Below are positions 54,401-64,000 of a stretch of DNA of 64,000 nucleotides, piece by piece; position 1 is the first letter of the stretch, and the number at the start of each line of letters is the position of its first letter. Source of the DNA: Mesostigma viride (Eukaryota; Streptophyta; Mesostigmatophyceae; Mesostigmatales; Mesostigmataceae); assembly GCA_009746045.1 (NCBI GenBank), contig RPFO01001017.1, forward strand, positions 62,001-126,000, given 5' to 3'. The translations under genes and the position numbers were made by a program. Under the pieces are notes generated by a model, which saw nothing but the letters and a program-made list of their open reading frames with translations, was not told the origin of the DNA and ran no database searches.

Positions 54401-57400
54401 CACGGTGGAACATGACGGGTTGTCTCACCTGCTGTTGGTGGGGTGGACCACGGTGGAACATGACGGGTTGTCTCACCTGCTGTTGGTGGGGTGGACCACG
54501 GTGGAACATGACGGGTTGTCTCACCTGCTGTTGGTGGGGTGGACCACGGTGGACCATGACGGGTTGTCTCACCTGCTGTTGGTGGGGTGGACCACATGAC
54601 GGGTTGTCTCACCTGCTGTTGGTGGGATGGACCACGGTGGAACATGACGGGTTGTCTCACCTGCTGTTGGTGGGGTGGACCACGGTGGAACATGACGGGT
54701 TGTCTCACCTGCTGTTGGTGGGGTGGACCACGGTGGAACATGACGGGTTGTCTCACCTGCTGTTGGTGGGGTGGACCACGGTGGAACATGACGGGTTGTC
54801 TCACCTGCTGTTGGTGGGGTGGACCACGGTGGAACATGACGGGTTGTCTCACCTGCTGTTGGTGGGGTGGACCACGGTGGAACATGACGGGTTGTCTCAC
54901 CTGCTGTTGGTGGGGTGGACCACGGTGGAACATGACGGGTTGTCTCACCTGCTGTTGGTGGGGTGGACCACGGTGGAACATGACGGGTTGTCTCACCTGC
55001 TGTTGGTGGGGTGGACCACGGTGGAACATGACGGGTTGTCTCACCTGCTGTTGGTGGGGTGGACCACGGTGGAACATGACGGGTTGTCTCACCTGCTGTT
55101 GGTGGGGTGGACCACGGTGGAACATGACGGGTTGTCTCACCTGCTGTTGGTGGGGTGGACCACGGTGGAACATGACGGGTTGTCTCACCTGCTGTTGGTG
55201 GGATGGACCACGGTGGAACATGACGGGTTGTCTCACCTGCTGTTGGTGGGGTGGACCACATGACGGGTTGTCTCACCTGCTGTTGGTGGGGTGGACCACG
55301 GTGGAACATGACGGGTTGTCTCACCTGCTGTTGGTGGGGTGGACCACGGTGGAACATGACGGGTTGTCTCACCTGCTGTTGGTGGGGTGGACCACGGTGG
55401 AACACGACGGGTTGTCTCACCTGCTGTTGGTGGGGTGGACCACGGTGGAACACGACGGGTTGTCTCACCTGCTGTTGGTGGGGTGGACCACGGTGGAACA
55501 TGACGGGTTGTCTCACCTGCTGTTGGTGGGGTGGACCACGGTGGAACATGACGGGTTGTCTCACCTGCTGTTGGTGGGGTGGACCACGGTGGAACATGAC
55601 GGGTTGTCTCACCTGCTGTTGGTGGGGTGGACCACGGTGGAACATGACGGGTTGTCTCACCTGCTGTTGGTGGGGTGGACCACGGTGGAACATGACGGGT
55701 TGTCTCACCTGCTGTTGGTGGGGTGGACCACGGTGGAACATGACGGGTTGTCTCACCTGCTGTTGGTGGGGTGGACCACATGACGGGTTGTCTCACCTGC
55801 TGTTGGTGGGGTGGACCACGGTGGAACATGACGGGTTGTCTCACCTGCTGTTGGTGGGGTGGACCACGGTGGAACATGACGGGTTGTCTCACCTGCTGTT
55901 GGTGGGGTGGACCACGGTGGAACATGACGGGTTGTCTCACCTGCTGTTGGTGGGGTGGACCACGGTGGAACATGACGGGTTGTCTCACCTGCTGTTGGTG
56001 GGGTGGACCACGGTGGAACATGACGGGTTGTCTCACCTGCTGTTGGTGGGGTGGACCACGGTGGAACATGACGGGTTGTCTCACCTGCTGTTGGTGGGGT
56101 GGACCACGGTGGAACATGACGGGTTGTCTCACCTGCTGTTGGTGGGGTGGACCACGGTGGAACATGACGGGTTGTCTCACCTGCTGTTGGTGGGGTGGAC
56201 CACGGTGGAACATGACGGGTTGTCTCACCTGCTGTTGGTGGGGTGGACCACGGTGGAACATGACGGGTTGTCTCACCTGCTGTTGGTGGGGTGGACCACA
56301 TGACGGGTTGTCTCACCTGCTGTTGGTGGGGTGGACCACGGTGGAACATGACGGGTTGTCTCACCTGCTGTTGGTGGGGTGGACCACGGTGGAACATGAC
56401 GGGTTGTCTCACCTGCTGTTTGTGGGGTGGACCACGGTGGAACATGACGGGTTGTCTCACCTGCTGTTGGTGGGGTGGACCACGGTGGAACATGACGGGT
56501 TGTCTCACCTGCTGTTGGTGGGGTGGACCACGGTGGAACATGACGGGTTGTCTCACCTGCTGTTGGTGGGGTGGACCACGGTGGAACACGACGGGTTGTC
56601 TCACCTGCTGTTGGTGGGATGGACCACATGACGGGTTGTCTCACCTGCTGTTGGTGGGGTGGACCACGGTGGAACATGACGGGTTGTCTCACCTGCTGTT
56701 GGTGGGGTGGACCACGGTGGAACATGACGGGTTGTCTCACCTGCTGTTGGTGGGGTGGACCACGGTGGAACATGACGGGTTGTCTCACCTGCTGTTGGTG
56801 GGGTGGACCACATGACGGGTTGTCTCACCTGCTGTTGGTGGGGTGGACCACGGTGGAACGTGACGGGTTGTCTCACCTGCTGTTGGTGGGGTGGACCACG
56901 GTGGAACATGACGGGTTGTCTCACCTGCTGCCGTGCGATAGACCACGGTGTGACATGGTTATATGACGGGTTGTCTGACCCAGCATCATGTGGGGACCTT
57001 ATTCTCCTTTCTTGCGTCTGTGTGCGGTCACCGCCGGTGCATGGGAACATCCTTGTGATGTCTGTCGCCCCTGTGACTGGACACTGCTCGCGTTGGCACG
57101 TTGCGGCGGCGGCCAGACTTCCACCATCAGTCTCGGTGACTGGGCCAACATCATCGCGTTCCTCATCATGCTCTGGGGTGGGTGACGCGGGGGGGGGCGG
57201 GGATGGGGTAGGGGATGGGTTAGGGAATGGGGTGGGTGATAAGGCGGGTGATGGGGTAGAGGGTGGCGTAGGGGATGGGGTAGGGGATGGGGTAGGGGAT
57301 GGGGTAGGGGATGGGCTGGGGGAAGGGGTAGGGGATGGGTTATGGAATGGGGTCAGTGATGGGGTGAGTGATGAGGGTGAATGACGGACAGGTTCTGTGA

Positions 57401-60400
57401 GGAAGGGCTGTGGAGAGGGCCACGTGCTTGGGTCCAGTGGATGATCGCCGGTAGTGCGGACGAGCGTATGGAATGATCAGGCATCCCACGGGGTGCGTGC
57501 TGCTCCACTAGCCCCCCATGCTGCGTGCCATACATCCATGAGAGGGGGTGCCCTGTGCCATACCGTGAATCATCTGGCCATACGCGTCACGCCACGACAC
57601 GCCATGCCGCTAGCATGTCATGCTCCGTACTGCACCTTTTTCAAGTGCGCGAGTAACGATTCCTTGCCCCTGCAACGGCTGCTTCTGGCATGGCGGCGCT
57701 ATCGAGGGCATGGCGGCCAGAGTCAGGCCTCGGGGGAGCAGTGGGTACTGGGCGATCATACCCATGTGTGGATGCCTCACCTGCGGCAGGCCTTGCGCAC
57801 TTAACACGCACTGCTGTTACATGGAGATCCTGGTGAGGGGTACTGAGTACCCAGTTGTAGGGGTACCGGACACCTGTTCGAAAGGGACACTTGGCGATTT
57901 GTGGATGTCTCACCTACCCGATGGCACTGCCCACCCCCCATGCCCCCAACCTGGCTCCCTGCAGGTATCTACCTGAGGATGCACTCCACCGATGAGGAGT
58001 GGGCGGGATGTATCCTAAAACTGTCACCTGTCACCTGTCACCTGCCGCTTTTCGCCTGCCGCATGCCTGCCCATCATTATCTACGCCAGTCCTTCCCTAC
58101 GCCATTCCTTGTTGCGGGCACCCTTGCTTTGCCCACCCTTCCTCAGCCAGGTCACACGGATGAAAGCTATTCCTTAACGCAGTATGACATGGCCATTCGG
58201 GCACCCTACCGCGGAGGTAAATGGCCATCTGTGGGCTGATTCCCTGCATGGGGCCAACCGGACATGGGATGGTTCATGGGGCGGTAATGGCGCGCAGGCC
58301 TGATGTGCCGCCTTATTCTGGCGTTCGGGCTGTTTGGCTTTGCGGGCGGCATCACCAACTGGATTGCGGTGAAAATGCTTTTTGACAAGGTGAGGCGTGA
58401 GTGGATATGCTCATGCGGTGTGGTGTGGGGGCCCAGTCATGTGATGCTACCGCTTGCTCTGAAGGGAGATCACTTTTTACGACCAGTAGCCCTAGTAGTA
58501 CTAGTACTGCCAATGGGTCATCATCAAGATGCTCCTTGAGACAAGGTGGGCAGCCATTGGCCAGTTTGGTGACTCGGCAGCGTGGTGTTAGGGAAGACCT
58601 TACAGTAGTACTGACTACTGCTGCTGTACCGTTTTCAAGGTGCACTTTGACAGCGTGACTTTGACAGTGCGATATGCCAGGCTACCAACGCTGCAGGTTG
58701 TTGTTTACCCCAGGACAGACTGTCTGGGCATCCGCGGTCTGCCGTATTTGTCGCCTTGGCATGTCGTCCCTATCGTCATTGTGGCAGGCATCGGTGCACA
58801 CGCCAATGGGTTGCCTGCTTGTTGTGTGTTGTCCCACCGCTCTTGTAGCGCTCTTATGCTGATGCTGGTGCTGCACCGCATGTTGACCTGGTTGCGGGCT
58901 GCTTGTCTATTCAAACTTAATGAATGCTCAGTGTATACTGGGGCTACTGGCAACTGCGCTTCCTTCTTGCTCTACCGTACCCCCTGCTCTGCTTATCATC
59001 GAACCCCTTGCAACTGCGCTTCCTTCTTGCTCTACCGTACGCTCTGCGTCTACCACAGTGTGCATGCGCGTTCGTGTGTGCTTTGACTTCTAAATTATGT
59101 GCCCGTGCTTTGCGGGCGTTATACCTCCGTGAGTGTGCGTGCGTGTGTGTATGTCTGTGCATGCGTGTGTGTCTGTGTGCGTGTGTTTGTGTGTGTTTAT
59201 GTCTGTGTCTGTGTGCATGTTTCTGTGTGCGCGTTTCTGTGAGCGCCACACCTGTGTGTGTGTGCGTGCGGTGGCCGCCAGGTCCCTGGGCTGTACGGCA
59301 GCGGCGTCATCCCTGACAGGTTTCGGGAGATCCGCGCCACCATCAAGGACATGCTGATGGACACATGTGAGTAACGTGGCGATCATGAGCATAAGGAATT
59401 AGGGGAGGGGGGGGACATGTTGATGGACACATGTGTGCATGCTAGCTGAGCATCCTAGTACTACTAGTACTGCTATATAATCATTCAGATGCGCACCAGT
59501 GTGTATCGTTGCCACAGCATTACAAATTAGGCCAGTACACGCTGATAGGCGCATGTGGGTGTGCAAGACCGTTTATCGTGGTCCATGATGACAGGGAGGG
59601 AGGGAGTAAAGGACCCAGGGATGGAGTAACGGACAGCGGGAGAAGGATGACGAATACAATCCTGGTCTGTGCTTCACACGGCAACGACAAACTGCTGCCA
59701 TGCTGCATGCCTATCACAGCAGCCGTGTGCGACCAAGGGGCACTACCTGCAGGAGAAGATAACAGCACGTTGAGACGGCAGATAGGGGTGTCAAGACGGC
59801 AGTATGGGTGTGAACACGGCAGATAGGGGTGTCAAGGCAGCAGATAGGGGTGTGGAGACGGCAGATAAGTATGTCGAGACGGCATATAGGAGCGTCCAGG
59901 CGGCAGATAGGAGTGTTGAGACGCAGATAGGGTTGTTGCGACTCCGACGATGGTAACGCGACATGCTTGCGGAGCATCGCAGCTAGGCGGTAGCTATCAT
60001 AGTAGTATCTGACCTGTCTTTTTCTAGCAAACAGCAGGGCATCCGCTCCGCACGTGAACTCTGCCACCAGCGTTGGGGTTGGTCAAAAGTACTAGCGACG
60101 ATCAAGCACAGCGCAGGCCGTTGCATAGTCGTTGTGTAGGCCAGTTGCTAACAGGAGTCACATGGTCATCTCCCAATTTATGTAGCTTTGTGGAAATGTA
60201 ACCGTCCTGTCCTATCCTATCCTGAGCATTTTGCTGCATTCCAGTTGTAGCTGGGTTCTCAACGGGTTGAGGGAAACATGTGGGTCGGCAGGCATGCACA
60301 ACCTGCGCGACTGTCGTGAGGGAAACACGTGGATCGAGGCATGCACAGCCTGCGCGACTGTCGTGAGGGAAACACGTGGATCGAGGCATGCACAACCTGC

Positions 60401-63400
60401 GCGACTGTCGTGAGGGAAACACGTGGGTCGGCAGGCATGCACAACCTGCGCCACTGTCGTGAGGGAAACACGTGGGTCGGCAGGCATGCACAACCTGCGC
60501 GACTGTCTTGAGGGAAACACGTGGATCGAGGCATGCACAACCTGCGCGACTGTCGTGAGGGAAACACGTGGATCGAGGCATGCACAACCTGCGCGACTGT
60601 CGTGAGGGAAACACGTGGGTCGGCAGGCATGCACAACCTGCGCGACTGTCGTGAGGGAAACACGTGGATCGAGGCATGCACAACCTGCGCGACTGTCGTG
60701 AGGGAAACACGTGGGTCGGCAGGCATGCACAACCTGCGCGACTGTCGTGAGGGAAACACGTGGGTCGGCAGGCATGCACAACCTGCGCGACTGTCTTGAG
60801 GGAAACACGTGGATCGAGGCATGCACAACCTGCGCGACTGTCTTGAGGGAAACACGTGGGTCGGCAGGCATGCACAACCTGCGCGACTGTCGTGAGGGAA
60901 ACATGTGGGTCGGCAGGTGTGCACCATACTACGCTACGCTATTGTCGTATGTGCACGTGCTACTCCTGTTATATCTTGCAATGCCAATCCAATATGCATG
61001 TTTGACCTGGGTTGATTTTTCACTTTTTGTGTGCTGCCTTCGTTGCTTTGCGACAACATCGTTGCCCTCCTGGCTTTGCACATGCTTCTGGCTGTACTCT
61101 CGTGTCAGGCAAGTCGTTGCTCATAGTCTGCCCGCGTAATGCTGGTGCCCATCGGCCACTTCCCTAATACTGCCAACTTCACCTGCCTGGGTCTCCGTTT
61201 CCTTGCCCCACCTCTGCTTTCCGTTGTGGACACTTGGGCAACCTGTCGTCCGCCGCGCCAGTCTTCAACCCGGACTTCATGCGGCACCACATGAGCCGCA
61301 AGATCGACAAGCTGTCTGACTCCTTGGACCTCAGTACGTGTGCTCTAGTCATAGATGGCAGATTCCTTGCGCATGTGACATCATTCCCTGTGCACGTGAC
61401 ATCTTGAGCTGATGTGGTTGGCAAATTTTGTGTAATTGGGAATTCGTCATCGCCCTGTCGTGTGTATGTGTGCGTGTGTGTGTGCTCCACTGGTGGCACG
61501 GCTTGTGCCTTGTATGCGTATGGTGTAATGAGAGTAGTTCCTGCGCCGTCAAAGACACGAGCAAGTGTGGCATCAGGGACGGCCAGGACTGCCCAATCAC
61601 AAGAAAATAAATAATGTCTTGCTAAATTAGTACCCTCCCTTGGAATCCCCCAGTGATTATCGCCAGGTATGTTCCTTCCAACTGTTGATGTGCCTTGTGG
61701 CTTGTTACTTGTTTGTTTTGTGCCTATTCTTAGCATTCAAGTAAATATGAATTACTATTACTTGATAGCCGTGTCGCTATCGATCACAGTAAAGTCACGT
61801 CCCACTTTTTCCTGACCAAATGGGCAATGACGCCATCGCTCCACACTCTCGCTAAGCGAACACCGCATTAAGGCACGCATAGCAAGCTATGTATGAGATG
61901 CTATTTCGCCAAGAAGTTTTCTGTGCTCTCCCTGCTGGACCCCATCCCTACCACACCTTAACATTCCTGGCAATAAAAATTCTAGCTGTAAACCATTACA
62001 AATATTAAGTTTCAAGGTTTACACCCTACCTATGTTATGGTGCGGTAACTGCCCTTTTTGGCATTTTCATATGGAGGAGTAGTGTGAATAAACCAGCTAA
62101 ACTTATTCCCCCTCCTCCCCTCCCCTCCCCCCTTTTCCCCCTTTTGTGTGTGGCCCCACCACCACCTTGCGACCACACCTCGCGACCACCACGCTGCGAC
62201 CACCACCGCCCTCAACATTTGTGCTGGTAGCCGACAAGATCCGTGCCATGATGGAGAGCGATGACGTGGACAAGCTGTTGGACGCCAAACTGTTCGAGAT
62301 GGGCACGCGGCCTGAAGGTATAGTGACTGCTATAGTGACTTATGCATGCCGAGCTATTTGGTAAACGATGGCTTGGACAAGCACCCACTCACAAGCGGCT
62401 GGACGCAAAGCTGTGCGAGAGGCGCACATGGCAGAAGCGCGAGCCCATAAGCATGCAGGCAGCGATGTGGCAGATATTAGGCTGGTCCGCGCATAAGACA
62501 TGTAATAAGATGGAATAAGAATAGCAGACAGCATCCATGAAGTGCTTTATTCACGAGATACTATCAACTATAATTGTTGTTTATTATCATACTAATTAAT
62601 CATTGTTCTATACCAATTGACACGGGCAGGGCACAAACCTCGTTGCGGAAAATATCTGGAAATGATATTAGTTATTACATCATACCAGCTGTCATGGTAA
62701 TTACATGGTACCAATAGTAGTAGTGATTACGTGGTTCCAATAGTAGTAGTGATTACGTGGTTCAAATAGTAATAGTGATTACGTGGTTCCAATAGTAGTA
62801 GTGATTGCGTGGTACCGATGGCAACTGTGATGCTGGAAGAGTGCACCATGCAGCGCAGGCAGTACAAGGTGCTCCACAGAAGAGTCTTGTCCACAGCCCT
62901 GATAGGCACTTGAAACCAAACTGGCGTTTGCTCTGTACAAACTGTCGTTGCTACCATTCTCAGGCTGTCCTGATGCCACCCTGGCGCGCGTGTGTCTGGC
63001 TGACCCCAGTCTTCTGAGTTCGTGGGCTTATTGCTGGCATCCCCTTTTTTTTCTATTGTTTCTTCTCGCGTTGCCCATGCCTGCGATGTTTCCCAGTGCT
63101 TTCTTGCCGTATTCCCTCGGGCATATCCTAGGGTTGACTCCATGTACTAGGTAATGCACTCGGATCATGCGTCCATGAACCTAGCGCAGAAGTGTACTGC
63201 GCTACAGTAGCGTAAAACCTTATCGCTACTATACAGGGGTGATGGCGTGTCCATAGGTCCATGAGGTCCTAACCGGCCTGTTCATTCTGCCGCAACATCT
63301 TTCTACCTACATGTCTTGTTTGTCAAAACCCTACTTCATAACCCTGGGTGCCGACCCAGGCAAGGTATTTGGGACGGCGTCCGCCTGTGTCCCCCTGCCT

Positions 63401-63790
63401 CGTGTGACCGCCCACGCATGATGCTGGGGATGGCATCTGCCTCAATCCCTTTTTCGCATAAAACGACGTCCGTCGATCCTGTGGTACCCCGCCCAGGCGT
63501 GATGTCAGCGATGATGTCGTCCCACATCCCAATCTCGTGGGAACTGGCAGTACCTGTTTGCCGGAGCACTGCCTGCCATTCCTACCCGGTGGTTCAGCGC
63601 CCAGGCATGACGTTCGTCATGATGGGCCGCACCCCCTGTTCGTGCCTCACCCTCTGTTCTCGCCGCACCCCCTCTTCCTGTTGTCTTCTGCCCAGGCATG
63701 ATGTTTGCGATGATGGGCCTGACGCCTGACAAGCTCAAGCCGATCGTCAAGCCCTTCTTCCTGTCGATGAGCAAGGATGTGGGCCCGCTG
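51442..63790 (+). CDS. Membrane protein resembling DUF445, 5' eight exons (continues past the window)
   Basis: Exons: 51442-51578, 52502-52571, 57117-57177, 58298-58389, 59282-59366, 61262-61333, 62231-62317 and 63696-63790. Phases 2,0,1,0,1,1,1,0 all match, so the splice model is strong although each exon is short. The N-terminus is acidic and polar (MVDSSEADPENP). Exons 3 and 4 encode two hydrophobic segments, WANIIAFLIMLWG and LILAFGLFGFAGGITNWIAV. The GGITNWIAVKMLFDK stretch followed by GSGVIPDRFREIRATIKDM resembles the start of DUF445 (YheB-type) proteins, where a G..TNWIAIKMLF helix precedes a GLIP..R....I motif. Later exons are helical and charged (RKIDKLSDSLDL, DDVDKLLDAKLFEMG, LTPDKLKPIVKPFF). 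The biochemical role of the family is unknown. Exon 1 and exon 2 are the least certain. Confidence 0.65.
52600..52862. mobile_element. Foldback element with about 93-bp inverted arms
   Basis: The left arm (52601-52692) and right arm (52771-52860) are near-perfect inverted copies (TTCGTTGAGAATGATAAATT... against its complement) around a spacer of about 78 bp. The right arm plus half the spacer equals the 150-bp unit at 16245-16395. It lies 30 bp after exon 2 of the DUF445-like gene, inside the intron. Confidence 0.85.
53838..56935. repeat. 48-bp minisatellite, about 64 units, with 40-bp variants
   Basis: The unit is GACGGGTTGTCTCACCTGCT, GTTGGTGGGGTGGACCACGG, TGGAACAT. A 40-bp variant lacking CGGTGGAA occurs at intervals, including two successive 520-bp blocks (55258-55778-56298). 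The 48-bp unit is 16 codons and lacks stops in several frames on both strands, creating the long RQPVMFHRGPPHQQQV and GLSHLLLVGWTTVEHD frames. They are not genes. The plus strand has no AG dinucleotide from about 53798 to 56940. Each unit on the minus strand has CAGCAG then GTGAGA. Confidence 0.95.
57178..57400 (+). repeat. GATGGGGTAGGG repeats starting at the donor of exon 3
   Basis: The exon end CTCTGGG and donor GTGGGTGA lead directly into variable 12-18-bp units (GATGGGGTAGGG, AATGGGGTGGGTGAT). Many units restate GGGGTGGGTGA, the exon-donor junction. Confidence 0.8.
58521..58550 (+). repeat. Echo of exon 4 end (DUF445-like gene)
   Basis: The exon ends AAAATGCTTTTTGACAAG then GTGAGG. The echo reads AAGATGCTCCTTGAGACAAG then GTGGGC, with an intact GT. 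Confidence 0.6.
59100..59262 (+). repeat. GTGTCT/GTGTGC simple-sequence tract
   Basis: This TG-rich tract lies directly before the acceptor of exon 5 of the DUF445-like gene. Confidence 0.8.
59413..59440 (+). repeat. Echo of exon 5 end (DUF445-like gene)
   Basis: The exon ends GACATGCTGATGGACACAT then GTGAGT. The echo, 63 bp on, reads GACATGTTGATGGACACAT then GTGTGC. Confidence 0.85.
59752..59945 (+). repeat. About 21-bp tandem repeat, 8-9 degraded copies
   Basis: The unit is GACGGCAGATAGGGGTGTCA with many substitutions. It lies in the intron after exon 5. Confidence 0.85.
60255..60915 (+). repeat. 47/49-bp minisatellite, about 14 copies
   Basis: Units start GTGAGGGAAACACGTGG, then ATCGAGGCATGC or GTCGGCAGGCATGC, then ACAACCTGCGCGACTGTC. 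The two length forms alternate irregularly. It lies in the intron between exons 5 and 6. Each unit begins with a donor-like GTGAGG, and similarity to the exon 5 donor flank is suggestive only. Confidence 0.93.
61334..62230 (+). other. Intron between exons 6 and 7; no further gene
   Basis: A TG-rich stretch and an AT-rich middle are present. A 13-nt piece at about 61652-61664 has both an AG before and GTATGT after it, but its phase does not fit the flanking exons. Confidence 0.4.
62392..62440 (+). repeat. Echo of exon 7 end (DUF445-like gene)
   Basis: The exon reads GACAAGCTGTTGGACGCCAA then ACTGTTCGAGATGGGCACGC. The echo reads CACAAGCGGCTGGACGCAAA then GCTGTGCGAGAGGCGCACAT, but its donor has changed from GTATAG to CGCGAG. 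Confidence 0.8.
62693..62818 (+). repeat. About 30-bp tandem repeat, 4-5 copies
   Basis: The unit reads GTGATTACGTGGTTCCAATA then GTAGTA. It lies in the intron before exon 8. Confidence 0.9.
63345..63695 (+). repeat. Four upstream echoes of exon 8 acceptor (DUF445-like gene)
   Basis: The exon starts CCCAG then GCATGATGTTTGCGATGATG at 63696. Copies upstream read CCCAG GCATGACGTTCGTCATGATG (about 63605), CCCAG GCGTGATGTCAGCGATGATG (about 63497), CCCAC GCATGATGCTGGGGATGGCA (about 63416) and CCCAG GCAAGGTATTTGGGACGGCG (about 63360). Three keep the AG. Confidence 0.85.
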
Positions 63791-64000
63791 GTACGCCAGT
63801 AAACATGTCTTCACCCACCGTGGTACTAGTACCACTATGCCTATGAGAGCAAGGACGGGGGGCCCTTTGTAGATCCCCCCTTTTTCCTGTTCATGAGCAA
63901 GCGCGTGCGTCCGATGGTAGGTGGACATGGCTCCCTCGCCATCCCTCCAGGTACTTGTACATCGATAGGGGCAAGCATGTGGGGCCTTTGGTAGGTGTAT
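63791..64000 (+). repeat. Three downstream echoes of exon 8 end, running to the window edge
   Basis: The exon ends TTCTTCCTGTCGATGAGCAA then GGATGTGGGCCCGCTG and GTACGC. Echoes read GAGAGCAAGGACGGGGGGCC then CTTTGTAGAT (63846), TTTTTCCTGTTCATGAGCAA then GCGCGTGCGTCCGATG and GTAGGT (63890), and AGGGGCAAGCATGTGGGGCC then TTTG and GTAGGT (63967). Confidence 0.85.

Noticed and set aside
53891-56966. Paired long frames on both strands (GLSHLLLVGWTT and RQPVMFHRGPPHQQ repeats)
   Set aside because: They are produced by the stop-free 48-bp unit, change frame at each 40-bp variant, and lack any start or domain context.
57964-58030. An extra exon starting after CCCTGCAG
   Set aside because: The open frame is short, the phase does not connect exon 3 with exon 4, and these two already join cleanly.
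60255-60915. CRISPR-like alternation of repeats and spacers
   Set aside because: The whole 47/49-bp unit is repeated, there are no unique spacers, and the context is a eukaryotic intron.
61652-61664. A 13-nt micro-exon (TGATTATCGCCAG) in the DUF445-like gene
   Set aside because: It has an AG before and GTATGT after, but it would leave phase 2 while exon 7 needs phase 1.

Overview
This window is nuclear DNA from a eukaryote. Several genes split into exons with canonical GT..AG junctions whose reading phases agree, and they are separated by non-LTR retrotransposon debris and minisatellites. Coding exons are GC-rich, many donors read GTGCGT, GTGAGC or GTGAGG, and a TGTAA motif lies just past one stop codon. 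That fits a microalga, perhaps a green alga, but I cannot fix the species. I saw no bacterial operons, rRNA, convincing tRNA or CRISPR array.

Layout: 1-650 is the 3' relic of one LINE, and a near-complete L1-type LINE (about 647-5520, minus) is inserted in its AACTC-repeat tail. 6565-15879 (+) is a nine-exon model for a membrane-anchored TauD/TfdA-like Fe(II)/2-oxoglutarate dioxygenase, with a duplicated 26-nt exon carrying the iron-binding HxD motif. 16245-26000 is a LINE graveyard (ORF1 and RT fragments on both strands, hairpin-bearing tails, TTAA microsatellites). 27416-36711 (-) is a coiled-coil plus armadillo-repeat gene with two large intronic minisatellites. 38017-39198 (+) is a four-LIM-domain protein. 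39200-43860 is intergenic with nested LINE pieces. 43868-50454 (-) is a CDK11/CDKG-type kinase in seven exons. 51442 to beyond the right edge (+) is a membrane protein resembling the DUF445 family, with a 3.1-kb 48-bp minisatellite in one intron.

The most striking signal is structural. In the ARM, CDK11 and DUF445-like genes, and after the LIM stop codon, the non-coding DNA beside an exon holds one or more degraded tandem copies ('echoes') of that exon's edge, usually including the splice site, at roughly 60-190 bp spacing (78 bp exactly in one CDK11 intron). At least two long minisatellites (57-bp and 84-bp units in the ARM gene) look like amplified exon-intron junctions, and simple repeats start at donor sites in two others. 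Introns here seem to have grown by repeated tandem duplication across exon borders, leaving many decoy or alternative splice sites. The twin HxD exon may be a functional product of the same process.

The genes do not form an obvious pathway: a secretory or membrane dioxygenase, an ARM scaffold, a LIM adaptor, a splicing/cell-cycle kinase and a membrane protein. All models are hand-built from sequence, without transcript data.
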